A DNA stretch of 64,000 bases from Streptomyces sp. NBC_01210 (GCF_036010325.1 NZ_CP108549.1:5084001-5148000), one strand, 5' to 3'; shown: positions 15,886 to 24,631, numbered from the stretch's first letter. Notes: generated from the sequence alone by a model not told the origin. A program made the numbers and translations.

Positions 15886-16178
15886 TCCGGTTGTGCGGAA
15901 CCGGGGGCCAAGTGCTCGGCGAGGTGCTTGAGTTGGCGGGCGACGACCTCGGCGCCGTGGTGCGGGTCGAGCAGGGTGCAGGCGTGCGGGAGCTCGGCAG
16001 CGAGCCGGGGGAGTGTCGATCCTCCGGGGGCAACCGGCCTGCTCCGCTGCTCTACAGGCTGCGGAGCGGCCGGGATGTTCAACTGCGCCGGTTCCACAGA
16101 GGGCCCCGAGGATAGGCCGCTGATTCCGGCGGGTCTAAGGTCGAAATCGAGAACCAGAACGATGGAGGGCGGTCGGTA
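15886..16178 (-). other. possible C-terminal relic upstream of the NfeD-like gene
   Basis: On the minus strand a frame ending in TGA near 15882 reads LPRLAAELPHACTLLDPHHG and AEVVARQLKHLAEHLAPGS, which looks protein-like but has no credible start, because upstream it is antisense to the NfeD-like gene. It may be the end of a lost gene. The promoter of the NfeD/SPFH operon must also lie here. Confidence 0.25.
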
Positions 16179-16430
16179 GTGCCACAGGACGAGGCCGTGA
16201 TCGGCTGCTCCGGAGAGCTGATCATCGGCACCCGTGGATCCGCCGGTCCCGGCGAGATCCTGGTGCGGGTCAGAGGCGGATCCGAGACCTTCCTCGCCTG
16301 GTCCGAAGAGCCCCTGCCGAGGGGCGCGACCGTGCTCGTGATCGGATCCCGCGGCACTCGCCAAGTGGACGTCATCGAGTGGGCCGATCCGTTGGATGCG
16401 TTGGGCGGCAGCGCCGTCGGCGCTGGTTAA
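16179..16430 (+). CDS. NfeD-like OB-fold protein
   Basis: An 83-residue protein with a compact beta-barrel pattern (AVIGCSGELIIGTRGSAGPG, EILVRVRGG, GATVLVIGSRGTRQVDVIEW). Its size and its position just before an SPFH gene fit the soluble C-terminal OB domain of NfeD proteins, which pair with flotillins. It has no membrane helix, unlike full NfeD. GTG 16179 has GGAGGG nine bases upstream. Eleven bases separate its stop from the SPFH start, and the downstream ribosome site overlaps its stop codon, so the two are translated together. Confidence 0.75.
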   Translation: MPQDEAVIGCSGELIIGTRGSAGPGEILVRVRGGSETFLAWSEEPLPRGATVLVIGSRGTRQVDVIEWADPLDALGGSAVGAG

Positions 16431-16441
16431 GGAGACGAAGC

Positions 16442-17647
16442 ATGTTCGGTTACCGGGTTCCCGCTCCCGACGAGGCCATGTTGATCTCGGGAGGCAGGCG
16501 CGGGCTGGGTGGCGCGCCGTTCCGTGTGGTGACGGGCCATGGCAAGTTCGTGCTCCCGATCTTCCGCAAGACCCGCTTCCTCACGCTGTCGATGTGCGAG
16601 GCCGAGGTCACCGAGACCTGTGTCACCAGGCAGGGCATCGCACTTCACGTCCGCGCCGTCATTGCTTTCAAGGTCGGCAACGACACCGAGAGCATCATCA
16701 ACGCCGGCCAGCGATTCCTCTCCGACCAGGACCAGATGTCGGTGCTGACCGGCCGGATCTTCGCAGGTCACCTGCGCTCCATCATCGGCTCGATGACCGT
16801 CGAGGAGATCGTCACCGAGCGGCAGAAGCTCGCCGCCGAGGTCTTGGACACCTCGAAGACCGAGATGGCCAAGATCGGGCTGATCGTGGACTCGCTGCAG
16901 ATCCAGTCGATCGACGACGGCGATGTCGGCTACATCGACGCGATGTCGGCCCCGCACAAGGCAGCCATCCAGCGGCAGGCCCAGATCGCACAGGCTCAGG
17001 CCACCCAGGCGTCGGTCGAGGCGGAGCAGGTGGCCGCGCGGAACCAGGCCGAATACGCGCGGCAGACCGCGGTGGTGAAGGCGGAGTACTCGGCGGAGGT
17101 GGACCGCGCACAGGCCCAGGCGGCGCAGGCCGGGCCGCTGGCGCAGGCGCACGCGCAGCAGGAGGTGCTCGCCGCGCAGACCGAGCTGGCCCAGCGCGCG
17201 GCCCAGCTCCGCCAGCAGCAGCTGGTGGCCGAGATCGTGAAGCCGGCGGAGGCCGAGGCCGAACGGATCAGGGTGCTGGCCGTGGCCGAGGCGGAGCGGA
17301 TGAAGATCCAGGCCGCGGCCGCCGCCTCGTACGACCGGGTGGCGCTGGACCGGATGCTGATCGATCAGCTCCCGCAGATCGTGAAGGAGGCCGCGGGCGG
17401 CCTCGCCGGAGCCAATGTCAATGTGCTCAACGGCGCCGACGGCCTCGGCGAGATCGCGGCGGGTCTGGTCGGCCAGGGGCTGACGATCCTGGACTCGGTC
17501 AGGCAGAACCTGAGCGGTTCCGATCACCGACCCGAGAAGGGCAACGGTCCGCTCGGCCTTCCGGGGCACCTGACCGGCCCCGAGAAGGGCATGGACAAAA
17601 AGGACGGACCGCGCAAGCCGGCCGACGGGCCGGTTGTCATCGACTAG
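16442..17647 (+). CDS. flotillin-like SPFH-domain protein
   Basis: A 401-residue flotillin homologue. The SPFH/band-7 domain spans about residues 5-175 (FVLPIFRKTRFLTLSMCEAE; RIFAGHLRSIIGSMTVEEIV). It is followed by a long Ala/Gln/Glu-rich coiled coil (about 180-300, with many AQAQA and EAERI repeats) and a Gly-rich C-terminal tail (FSLPG-type PLGLPGHL near 375). Flotillins scaffold ordered membrane domains. There is no clear N-terminal membrane helix, so membrane contact would be peripheral. ATG 16442 follows AAGGAGA. It is the second gene of the NfeD-SPFH operon. Confidence 0.9.
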   Translation: MFGYRVPAPDEAMLISGGRRGLGGAPFRVVTGHGKFVLPIFRKTRFLTLSMCEAEVTETCVTRQGIALHVRAVIAFKVGNDTESIINAGQRFLSDQDQMSVLTGRIFAGHLRSIIGSMTVEEIVTERQKLAAEVLDTSKTEMAKIGLIVDSLQIQSIDDGDVGYIDAMSAPHKAAIQRQAQIAQAQATQASVEAEQVAARNQAEYARQTAVVKAEYSAEVDRAQAQAAQAGPLAQAHAQQEVLAAQTELAQRAAQLRQQQLVAEIVKPAEAEAERIRVLAVAEAERMKIQAAAAASYDRVALDRMLIDQLPQIVKEAAGGLAGANVNVLNGADGLGEIAAGLVGQGLTILDSVRQNLSGSDHRPEKGNGPLGLPGHLTGPEKGMDKKDGPRKPADGPVVID

Positions 17648-17681
17648 CGCCTTGGTGGCGGACGGCGAGCGGTAGCGCTAT

Positions 17682-17712
17682 CGGGGAGTGGGTTTTCATG
17701 ATCCACTCCCCG
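17682..17712. terminator. terminator after the SPFH operon
   Basis: Perfect 10-bp arms CGGGGAGTGG and CCACTCCCCG around an 11-base A/T-rich loop, 35 bp after the SPFH stop. The rest of the gap to 17942 shows nothing I can name. Confidence 0.75.
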
Positions 17713-17942
17713 TTGGTCACTCGCCAGGCGCTCCAGGAAACGAATCGCTCCGTGCGGCTCAGTTCCCGCGGCGGGCGACGCCGCGCTCCACATGGAACCG
17801 CTGCTGCGATGAAGGCCGTCTGCGACGTCGTCGCGGGCGCACCCCGATTCACGGATCGAAGCTCATGCAGTCGACAGGGGTGATGGGAACTACCGGGTGG
17901 TGGTACTGGGCACGTCAGTCGTCCGTGAAGAGGATGACAGCG

Positions 17943-18551
17943 TCACAGGTGCATCATCGACAACAGCTCAGGGCTCCTCATACCGGACGACACCTGAGGT
18001 TGGTGGTGGCCCGGCTTCATCCATCCCGCCGCTTCCGCGGCGGCGACGGCGTCTGCCTCAGCCGCATCCGCCGTGGCGTTCAATGGCCCGTTCGTTCCCA
18101 TGCCTCCCTTCCCCGCGGCGTCTGCGGCGGCCTGGGATGCCTTGAGGGCAGCGCGATTGGCGGCAACAGAGAGATCGCCGGCGCCGTCGTGGAGCTGACC
18201 CATCTGGGCGGCAAGAGCGCCGGCGGCAGCGGCGTTCCTTGCACAGCGGGCGTCTGCCGCAGGGTCAGGGGCACTCTCTGAGAGCGTGGCGACGGCTTGA
18301 GCGGACAGGCGGGCGGCATGGGCGGCCTTCCAGACGACCTCCCTGCCCGCTGCTTCGTCTTCGTGCTTCTCGTCGGGGCTGCGTTGCTCGATGTAGTGGC
18401 TGATGGCGGCGGCGCGAGCTGCGGCACTCCGGGTGCGTGCACCGTGGCTCTTCCTGAGGGCCTCCTCAGGGGTGGCCTCTGTCGCCTCCTGGGCGTGGGT
18501 GGCGCGGGCTTCTGAGGGGCCCACATGCTCATCGTCGTTGCGTGCGCTCAT
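17943..18551 (-). CDS. alanine-rich hypothetical protein
   Basis: A 202-residue, strongly Ala-rich, probably all-helical soluble protein with many charged residues in the first half (ARNDDEHVGPSEARATHAQE) and long Ala/Asp/Glu runs later (ADAAEADAVAAAEAAGW). No motif or family is recognised. ATG 18551 has AAGGAG six bases upstream, whereas the ATG two codons earlier overlaps that site. Heptad-like spacing suggests coiled coils. It is convergent with the SPFH gene and divergent from the DUF899 gene. Confidence 0.55.
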   Translation of the reverse strand: MSARNDDEHVGPSEARATHAQEATEATPEEALRKSHGARTRSAAARAAAISHYIEQRSPDEKHEDEAAGREVVWKAAHAARLSAQAVATLSESAPDPAADARCARNAAAAGALAAQMGQLHDGAGDLSVAANRAALKASQAAADAAGKGGMGTNGPLNATADAAEADAVAAAEAAGWMKPGHHQPQVSSGMRSPELLSMMHL

Positions 18552-18862
18552 TGCCATCTCCTTGCCTGCCAGGGCGATGGTGCTACCTGATCGAGTACCC
18601 GTCGATGGCCACGGACATTGCGCCGCGGGCCGGGAGCGACAAGCAACGGGCGTCCGGCAGGGTGGCACGTCGGGCGCCAACAGACCAGAGCTGGCCCGCT
18701 GGAATGAGGGGGGCGTGTCCGGTGGATCTTGGTTGATCCATAGGAGTGCACTGACCAGGTCCTTGTCGTTTCGGTGCCTGGCGAGTGCTGTGCCCAGGCA
18801 TACGATCGTGAGCCAGAGCAGATGGTGACCACCAGACAGCCGCTGGGCCGCCGGGGGTAGCG
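18552..18862. other. divergent intergenic region
   Basis: A 311-bp gap between divergent genes. It carries no coding sequence or repeat that I can support; both promoters must lie in it, but no consensus boxes stand out. Confidence 0.35.
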
Positions 18863-19564
18863 ATGCGTCAAACCAATCTCACTGGGGAGCCGGCCCCGTA
18901 CGTCAGCGCCCGTGAGGAGCTGCGGCAAGCCGAGATCGAGCTGATGCGCCATCGTGAACGCGTCGCCGACCTGCGTCGCCGGTTGCCGCTGGGCCCTGTC
19001 GTCGATGACTACATGTTCGAGGAGGGCCCTGCTGATCTGCAGGCTGGTGACGCGCCGGCGCAGACCGTGCGCCTGGGTGAACTGTTCACCCGGCCCGGGC
19101 GTGACCTGGTCGTCTACCACCTCATGTACGGCAAGAAGCAGACCGAGCCGTGCCCCATGTGCACGATGTGGCTCGATGGGTTCAACGGAGTAGCCCACCA
19201 CGTCGCGCAGAACGTCGACTTCGCGATCGTCGCCGCGGCCGACCTGCCCTCGCTCCGCGCGCACGCCCGAAACCGGAAGTGGACGAATCTGCGTCTGCTC
19301 AGCGCCGGGTCCAGTACCTTCAAATACGACCTGGGCAGCGAGGACGCCGAGGGCAACCAGGACTCGACGGTGTCGGTGTTCACCCGCGACGACAACGGGT
19401 CGGTACGCCACTTCTACTCGGTGCACCCCCGGATGTCGGACGACATCGACCAGCGAGGCATCGACCTGCTCAGCCCGGTATGGCACATCCTCGACCTCAC
19501 CCGCCAAGGCCGAGACAACTGGTTCCCCGCACTCAGCTATGAGGCCAGGCCGCTCAGCAACTGA
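18863..19564 (+). CDS. DUF899-family thioredoxin-like protein
   Basis: A 233-residue protein of the DUF899 family (thioredoxin-like fold). Typical elements are REELRQAEIELMRHRERVA near the N-terminus, VVYHLMYGKKQTEPCPMCTMWLDGFNG with a C-P-M-C redox-like pair at about 98-101, and LLSPVWHILDLT near the end. The CPMC pair sits where thioredoxins keep their active site. The biochemical role of the family is unknown. The C-terminal 11 bases overlap a convergent DoxX-like relic. Confidence 0.85.
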   Translation: MRQTNLTGEPAPYVSAREELRQAEIELMRHRERVADLRRRLPLGPVVDDYMFEEGPADLQAGDAPAQTVRLGELFTRPGRDLVVYHLMYGKKQTEPCPMCTMWLDGFNGVAHHVAQNVDFAIVAAADLPSLRAHARNRKWTNLRLLSAGSSTFKYDLGSEDAEGNQDSTVSVFTRDDNGSVRHFYSVHPRMSDDIDQRGIDLLSPVWHILDLTRQGRDNWFPALSYEARPLSN

Positions 19565-19960
19565 ACCGGCTCAGGTAGATGTGCCCTCGTCGCGAGAGCA
19601 CCGTCCCGCCGACGAGGGCGATCGGGCTCAGGAAGCCCACGATCAGACCGAGACCGAGAGCCATCTCCGCGTACGCGACGAGGTACGCCATCAGTCGGGG
19701 GTGGGGCTTCACGATGTGGTTGAAGCCTTGCCGGACGACAGGCCAACGATGCCTGGCCGCGATGCTCGCCGCCCATGTGATGCCGCCGCCGGCGAACCAG
19801 TCTTCTTGTCCTGGTGGCGCCAGCTCTCCAGCCGACCACAGGCCGAGACCGATGTGGAGGACCGCGAACGACTCGGCCCGCTGGGCCAGATCGTTTGCAT
19901 CCTGCTCCCACTGACCCTCATTGAACTGACGGAGCGTCAGTTCATCGGACGTTGCCCAAT
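19554..19960 (-). pseudogene. DoxX-like membrane protein relic
   Basis: The minus frame ending at 19554 reads FNEGQWEQDANDLAQRAESF, GQEDWFAGGGITWAAS, RQGFNHIVKPHPRLMAYLV and AEMALGLGLIVGFLSPIAL, which is the helix pattern of DoxX/DoxD-type membrane proteins. It has no credible start codon or ribosome site upstream, and the end (RRGHIYLSRFSC) is truncated against the DUF899 gene. I judge it a fragment. The palindromic operator at 19922-19944 lies at its upstream end and might once have controlled it. Confidence 0.5.
19922..19944. promoter_or_regulatory. palindromic operator 1 (TetR-like)
   Basis: Perfect 10-base arms (TGAACTGACG and CGTCAGTTCA) around GAG. The core CTGACG-N3-CGTCAG recurs 100 bp downstream, before the amidohydrolase gene. 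Confidence 0.6.
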
Positions 19961-20016
19961 CTCGCAAGGGGTGGAGTTCTCGGCCCCTCCTTGTCGTCGA
20001 GGGGGTGAGCCCATAA

Positions 20017-20045
20017 CCTCGACCTGATGGTCCGTCAGATACGAG
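20017..20045. promoter_or_regulatory. palindromic operator 2 (TetR-like)
   Basis: CTGATG-GTC-CGTCAG core with outer CTCG/CGAG arms, centred at 20031 and ending 34 bp before the amidohydrolase GTG. The core matches operator 1 at all but one arm position. A TetR-type repressor is the usual reader of such sites; no TetR gene is next to it. Confidence 0.55.
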
Positions 20046-20078
20046 CCGGGTGAACCGGCGGGCAGTTGGGGGTACAGC

Positions 20079-21311
20079 GTGGTTGGCATTGCGAGCGGTA
20101 CCAGGGAACTCCCCAAGGTCATCAGCGTGGACGATCACGTGATTGAGCCCGCGCATCTCTTCGAGACCTGGCTTCCGACGAAGTATCGCGACAGGGGGCC
20201 GAAGCCCTTCACCGCCGGAATCGGCGATCTGGAGTACATCGGCGGGAAGTACCGGTTCACCACCGACCCGGAGGGTCAGATCACCGACTGGTGGGAGTAC
20301 GAGGGCCTGATCTTCCCGTACAAGCGCATCATCGCGGCCGTCGGCTTCTCCCGCGATGAGATGACGCTTGACGGCATCACGCGGGAGCAGATGCGGCGCG
20401 GGTGCTGGGACCCGAAGGCCCGGTTGGAGGACATGGACCTCAACCACGTGGAGGCCTCCCTGTGCTTCCCGACATTCCCGCGCTTCTGCGGGCAGACCTT
20501 CGCGGAGGCCAAGGACAAGGAGGTCGGGCTCGCCTGCGTTCGGGCGTACAACGACTGGATGGTGGAGGAGTGGTGCGGTGACAGCGGCGGCCGGCTGATT
20601 CCGCTGTGCCTCATCCCGCTGTGGGACATCGACCTGGCGGTCGCCGAGATAAAACGGAACGCGGCGCGCGGCGTGCGGGCGGTGACCTTCAGCGAGATCC
20701 CCACCTATCTGGGGCTGCCGTCGATCCACTCCGGCTATTGGGACCCGTTCTTCGCGGCTTGCGAGGAGACCGGCACGGTCGTGAACATGCACATCGGGTC
20801 CAGCTCCCAGATGCCGGCCGCGTCGCCCGACGCGCCGCCCGCCGTGCAGGCCTCGCTCTCCTTCAACAACGCCATGGCCTCGATGATGGACTTCCTCTTC
20901 AGCGGGGTGCTGGTGAAGTTCCCGCGGCTGAAGCTGGCGTACAGCGAGGGCCAGATGGGCTGGATCCCCTACGCCCTGGAGCGCGCCGACGACGTGTGGG
21001 AGGAGCACCGTGCCTGGGGCGGGGTGCGCGACCTGATCCCCGAGCCCCCGTCGACGTACTACTACCGGCAGATGTTCTGCTGCTTCTTCCGCGACAAGCA
21101 CGGCATCGATTCGATCGAGACCGTAGGCGTCAACAACGCCACCTTTGAGACCGACTATCCGCACGTCGACTCCACGTGGCCGCACACGAAGCAGGTGGCG
21201 GCCGATCACGTGGCCAGTCTCTCTGAGGACGTGACCTACAAGATCCTTCGAGGTAACGCGATTCGCATGCTGGAGCTGCCGTTCGACCAGGACCGGTCAA
21301 CCACCGCCTGA
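20079..21311 (+). CDS. amidohydrolase family protein (amidohydrolase_2)
   Basis: A 410-residue metal-dependent hydrolase of the amidohydrolase_2 (ACMSD-like) group. SVDDHVIEPAHLFETWL at 16-32 has the first metal motif in the D-x-H form, VVNMHIGSSSQMP near 235 supplies a metal histidine, and NATFETDYPHVDSTWP near 348-363 contains the conserved Asp. Family members open or decarboxylate ring-cleavage products. The substrate is unknown. The GTG at 20079 lies 34 bp after a palindromic operator, implying repressed, inducible expression. It is a single gene. Confidence 0.88.
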   Translation: MVGIASGTRELPKVISVDDHVIEPAHLFETWLPTKYRDRGPKPFTAGIGDLEYIGGKYRFTTDPEGQITDWWEYEGLIFPYKRIIAAVGFSRDEMTLDGITREQMRRGCWDPKARLEDMDLNHVEASLCFPTFPRFCGQTFAEAKDKEVGLACVRAYNDWMVEEWCGDSGGRLIPLCLIPLWDIDLAVAEIKRNAARGVRAVTFSEIPTYLGLPSIHSGYWDPFFAACEETGTVVNMHIGSSSQMPAASPDAPPAVQASLSFNNAMASMMDFLFSGVLVKFPRLKLAYSEGQMGWIPYALERADDVWEEHRAWGGVRDLIPEPPSTYYYRQMFCCFFRDKHGIDSIETVGVNNATFETDYPHVDSTWPHTKQVAADHVASLSEDVTYKILRGNAIRMLELPFDQDRSTTA

Positions 21312-21461
21312 GAGCTGCACTCGGCCGGAGTCCTAGAATCTGTCTGCCGGCACGGTGAGCCGCCCTCAGCGTCGTGGTCCGAGGGCACCCGGCGGAGAGG
21401 CGTACGGTCACCAGGCGGAGGTGCAGCCGCGCCTCATCGCGTCGGAACGAGAGGCGATCGC

Positions 21462-22382
21462 ATGACGGACCGCGCTTCGGAACTGCTCGTCACGCTCGCC
21501 CGCGGGTACGTAAGGAAGGCTCCCGGCTCGCTGTTCAAGGGAGCGATCGCCGCGCATTACCTGAATCCCCGCCTGCGCGATCACCCTCGTCAGCGGGTGG
21601 TCGACGCCAGGTTCGAGGCCAAGTTCGCCGTCGACACCCGGGACCTGATTCAGCGATACATCTACATGTACGGTGCCTGGGAGCCGCACATGATGCGATG
21701 GCTCGCGAGTCGACTTCGGGCCGGAGATGTCCTTGTTGATGTCGGTGCGAACCTTGGCTTTCTGAGCGTCTACGGCTCCCGGCTGGTTGGGGGAACGGGC
21801 CGGGTGGTGTCGATCGAAGCGTCCCCTGTCTTCCATCGGCGGGTGCTCCAGCACGCAGAGCTCAACGGGTGCGACAACATCCGTGCGGTCAACGCCGCGG
21901 TCTCGGACAGCCTTAGGACGCTCACCTTCGTCCTCGCGAGCGCACGAAACATGGGCGCGAACAGCATCGTGCCGTGGGACGGACCGGCGGAGTCCACCTT
22001 CGAGATGGAAGCGCGTCCGCTGCCCGAGCTCCTCCAGCCGGACGAGATTGCACGAGCTCGTGTGATCAAGATCGATGTGGAGGGCGCGGAAGGCGGTGTC
22101 GTCCGCGGGCTTGCCCCGATGCTTGACGAGCTCCGTCCCGATGTGGAGATCACTGTGGAGGTGACTCCGGAGCGCATGGAGCAACTGGGCGACTCCGTCG
22201 ATGAGTTGCTGGAGACGATGCGCAAGCACAGCTTCCATACCTACCGCTTGGCCAACGACTACGCGCCGGAGAGCTACCCGAGTGCCCTGCGCCGGCCCAA
22301 GCCTCCAGTGCGATGGCGCGGGCCGGTCACAGCCGAAAGCGATCTGATCTTTTCCCGAGTCGACGCCGAGATACTGAGGTGA
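21462..22382 (+). CDS. FkbM-family methyltransferase
   Basis: A 306-residue class I methyltransferase of the FkbM group, which O-methylates sugars or natural products using SAM. Motif I is VLVDVGANLGFLSVYGSR (about 90-107), acidic SIEASP closes the next strand, and VIKIDVEGAEGGVVRGL (about 199-215) is the diagnostic IDVEGAE element. The end (NDYAPESYPSALR, then SDLIFSRVDAE) is repeated as a broken copy at 24458-24590. ATG 21462 is behind GAGAGGCGATCGC. No acceptor-making genes are adjacent. Confidence 0.88.
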   Translation: MTDRASELLVTLARGYVRKAPGSLFKGAIAAHYLNPRLRDHPRQRVVDARFEAKFAVDTRDLIQRYIYMYGAWEPHMMRWLASRLRAGDVLVDVGANLGFLSVYGSRLVGGTGRVVSIEASPVFHRRVLQHAELNGCDNIRAVNAAVSDSLRTLTFVLASARNMGANSIVPWDGPAESTFEMEARPLPELLQPDEIARARVIKIDVEGAEGGVVRGLAPMLDELRPDVEITVEVTPERMEQLGDSVDELLETMRKHSFHTYRLANDYAPESYPSALRRPKPPVRWRGPVTAESDLIFSRVDAEILR

Positions 22383-22630
22383 CTCGGCCTTTCCGCAGGT
22401 GGCTTCGGACTCGGAGTGACATGGGCGTACCAGCGAGGACGCACACGCCGGACCGGTATTCGGCCGGCTGCAGGCCCCGGTGCGGCCCTCGGCCATCGGC
22501 GTGGACCGGCATCAGTCTCGCTGCCTTGGCAGCGGGGACGTTGAAGCCGCAGCGGCCCCGCCCACCTACGAGGGTGATCCGGGCAACGCGTTGAACAATT
22601 GCGCACGTTCGGGTGCGGTGGCGTAAGGGG

Positions 22631-22661
22631 TTGACCCTGCCCCTGCGTCAGGGTTGGAGCC
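22631..22661 (+). promoter_or_regulatory. MerR-type promoter and operator of the hydrolase gene
   Basis: TTGACC at 22631-22636 is followed by the dyad ACCCTG-N9-CAGGGT (22634-22654) and a weak -10 region (GGAGCC, about 22656-22661), a spacing of about 19 bp typical of MerR-activated promoters. Transcription would begin about at the ATG 22669, so the mRNA is likely leaderless. The MerR-family gene follows the hydrolase. Confidence 0.5.
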
Positions 22662-22668
22662 TGGCCGC

Positions 22669-23580
22669 ATGACGAACAACAGCACTTCCTCGGCTCGGCT
22701 CGCGCCGCCGATCGGAGGGTTCCAGGAGATCGAAGGCCGCCGCATTTCCGTGCATCGGTCGGGCAGCGGCGGACCGGCCGTGGTGTTCCTGCCGGGCGCC
22801 AGCGCGGTCGGCCTGGACTATTTCGGCGTCCAGCAGGAGGTTTCGCAGTTCACCACCGCCGTTGTGTACGACCGCGGCGGCACGGGCTACAGCGATCCCC
22901 TCCCGCTGCCGCGCACCGCCGCCGCGGTCGCCACGGAACTGCGCGAGCTGCTGCGCGCCCAGAACATCGCCGCCCCATACGTTCTGGTGGCGCACTCCCT
23001 CGGTGGCTTCTACGCGCATCGGTTCGCGCAGCTGTACCCGCAGGACGTGGCCGGGTTGGTCTGGTTGGACGCCTTCCACCGCGACTGGGACGACTTCATG
23101 CCTCCCGCGGCGGGTCTGGCCGCGGTCGAGCGGATGGCACCTGATCGGGAGCAGCTGGAACGGATGCGCCCGGCCCTGCGCGAGATGTACGCCGAGTTGC
23201 TCGCGGACTACCCGGAGCACGTGCGGCAGGCGCTGGTCGATGCCAAGGTGAGTGACGAATGGACCCACGTCGGCATCGCCGAGCGCACCAAGTTGGCCGA
23301 ACTCGCCACCGAACTGCGGGCCGGGCCGAACATTCCCGACGTCCCGGTGGTCGCTCTCTCCGTGGTGGGCACCGACCCCGGCCAGCAGGCGCTGACGTCG
23401 GAGCGGACGTTGCAAGAGATGCATGACGGCAGGACGAGAATGGACGCGGCCCTGGTGAGCGCGGTCTCGCACGGGGAACAACGCATCATCTCCGACACCA
23501 GCCACCACCGGCTCTGCTTCGACCGCCCCGATGCCGTGGTCCAGGCGATCCGCGACGTCGTCGACCGAGGTCGCCCCTAG
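22669..23580 (+). CDS. alpha/beta hydrolase
   Basis: A 303-residue alpha/beta-fold hydrolase. The oxyanion strand is VVFLPGASAVGL, the nucleophile elbow is VAHSLGGFYAHR (Ser about 111), the acid is probably in the VVGTDPG region and the histidine is in DTSHHRLCF near the end. No signal peptide is visible, so it is cytoplasmic. Substrate is unknown. ATG 22669 has no ribosome site and lies at the predicted transcription start. The downstream MerR gene is 40 bp away and probably co-transcribed and autoregulated. Confidence 0.85.
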   Translation: MTNNSTSSARLAPPIGGFQEIEGRRISVHRSGSGGPAVVFLPGASAVGLDYFGVQQEVSQFTTAVVYDRGGTGYSDPLPLPRTAAAVATELRELLRAQNIAAPYVLVAHSLGGFYAHRFAQLYPQDVAGLVWLDAFHRDWDDFMPPAAGLAAVERMAPDREQLERMRPALREMYAELLADYPEHVRQALVDAKVSDEWTHVGIAERTKLAELATELRAGPNIPDVPVVALSVVGTDPGQQALTSERTLQEMHDGRTRMDAALVSAVSHGEQRIISDTSHHRLCFDRPDAVVQAIRDVVDRGRP

Positions 23581-23620
23581 ACTCGGCACGACCACTTTGT
23601 ACGAAGACCCGAGGAGGACG

Positions 23621-24358
23621 GTGCTCACGATCGGCCAGCTCGCGGCAACCGCCGGCGTGACCGTGCGCACCGTTCGCCACTACCACCATTTCGGCCTGTT
23701 GCCCGAGCCCGAGCGCGATGCCTCCGGCTACCGCCGCTACAGCGCGCAAGCGGCAGTGGACCTCATCCGGATCAGGACCCTCGCCGACGCCGGGGTGCCA
23801 CTGGCCCGTATCGACGCGCTGCTGCATGCGCAACCAGCCGAATTCGCCGCGGCCGTCACCGACATCGACGCCGAATTGCAGCGCAAGATCGACCAGCTCA
23901 CCGAATACCGCCGCAGGATCGCCGAACTGGCCGGCGGCGAAAGGCTTGTCCTGCCCCCCGAGGTGGTCGCCATCCTGAACCGGATGCGCAGTCTCGGGGT
24001 CAGCGAACGGAGGGTACGACTCGAGCGCGACTCGTGGATCCTGATGCAGGCACTGGACCCGCACGTCATGCCGCAGCGGATACGGGACAAGAACGCCGGC
24101 TTCGACGACCCCGAGACGACGCGCCTGTATCTCGCCTGTGATCAATCAGTCGACTGGGATCCGCACGATCCACGCCTGGACCGGCTCATCGACGACATGG
24201 ACGCATGGGAGATCAAACATGAACGAGACAGCAACCGGGCAGGGTACCTGAAGCTGGTCTCCTCCCGGATCTCCGAGGCATCACCGGCATGGCAACGCAT
24301 CGTCGACGCGCTCGCCCACCGCGCCAAGCAGCGCCGACCCGTCGGGCACGACAGCTGA
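23621..24358 (+). CDS. MerR-family transcriptional regulator
   Basis: A 245-residue MerR-type activator. The winged helix-turn-helix is at the N-terminus (LTIGQLAATAGVTVRTVRHY, then HHFGLLPEPERDASGYRRY), followed by the dimer coiled coil (about 88-112) and a C-terminal effector domain of about 120 residues that resembles neither metal sites nor TipAS. GTG 23621 has GAGGAGG four bases upstream. It most likely binds the dyad in the promoter of the upstream hydrolase gene. The inducing ligand is unknown. Confidence 0.9.
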   Translation: MLTIGQLAATAGVTVRTVRHYHHFGLLPEPERDASGYRRYSAQAAVDLIRIRTLADAGVPLARIDALLHAQPAEFAAAVTDIDAELQRKIDQLTEYRRRIAELAGGERLVLPPEVVAILNRMRSLGVSERRVRLERDSWILMQALDPHVMPQRIRDKNAGFDDPETTRLYLACDQSVDWDPHDPRLDRLIDDMDAWEIKHERDSNRAGYLKLVSSRISEASPAWQRIVDALAHRAKQRRPVGHDS

Positions 24359-24457
24359 CAGGCGCAGCAGAACCCGAGAACCGCCCCGGCCGACCGGTCG
24401 GACGATCTTCACCGTGGACACAGGCCATCGACCAGCGCGAGCCGCTCGCCCACCTCT

Positions 24458-24590
24458 GTCAACGACTACGCCCCGGAGAGTTACCCGGCTGCCCTGCGTT
24501 CCCCCCCGAGTACCGGTCCGCCGGCGAGGGCCGGTCTCCGACGAGAGTGACCTGATCTTCCCCCGGGCCGACGCCGAAACGCTTCCCTGA
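24458..24590 (+). pseudogene. C-terminal relic of a second FkbM methyltransferase
   Basis: The sequence reads NDYAPESYPAALRSPP, then shifts frame at a run of seven C residues and continues VRRRGPVSDESDLIFPRADA to a TGA at 24588. It is a clear second copy of the last ~45 residues of the FkbM protein at 21462, about 2.1 kb away in the same orientation. The hydrolase-MerR module lies exactly between the two. No upstream part of the gene remains. Confidence 0.7.
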
Positions 24591-24597
24591 CATGACA

Positions 24598-24631
24598 CGG
24601 CCCGGCTCTCCCGACCGAGAGAGCCGGGCCG
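24598..24631. terminator. strong terminator
   Basis: A 13-bp perfect stem (CGGCCCGGCTCTC and GAGAGCCGGGCCG) with an eight-base loop between convergent units: the FkbM relic on the left and the glycosyltransferase on the right. Confidence 0.75.

Noticed and set aside
19554..21209. Long open frame on the minus strand opposite the amidohydrolase
   Set aside because: It is the antisense of a clear amidohydrolase gene; the protein has no motif and is Val/Arg/Gly-rich as expected from G+C-rich third positions. Only its last ~130 codons resemble a DoxX protein.
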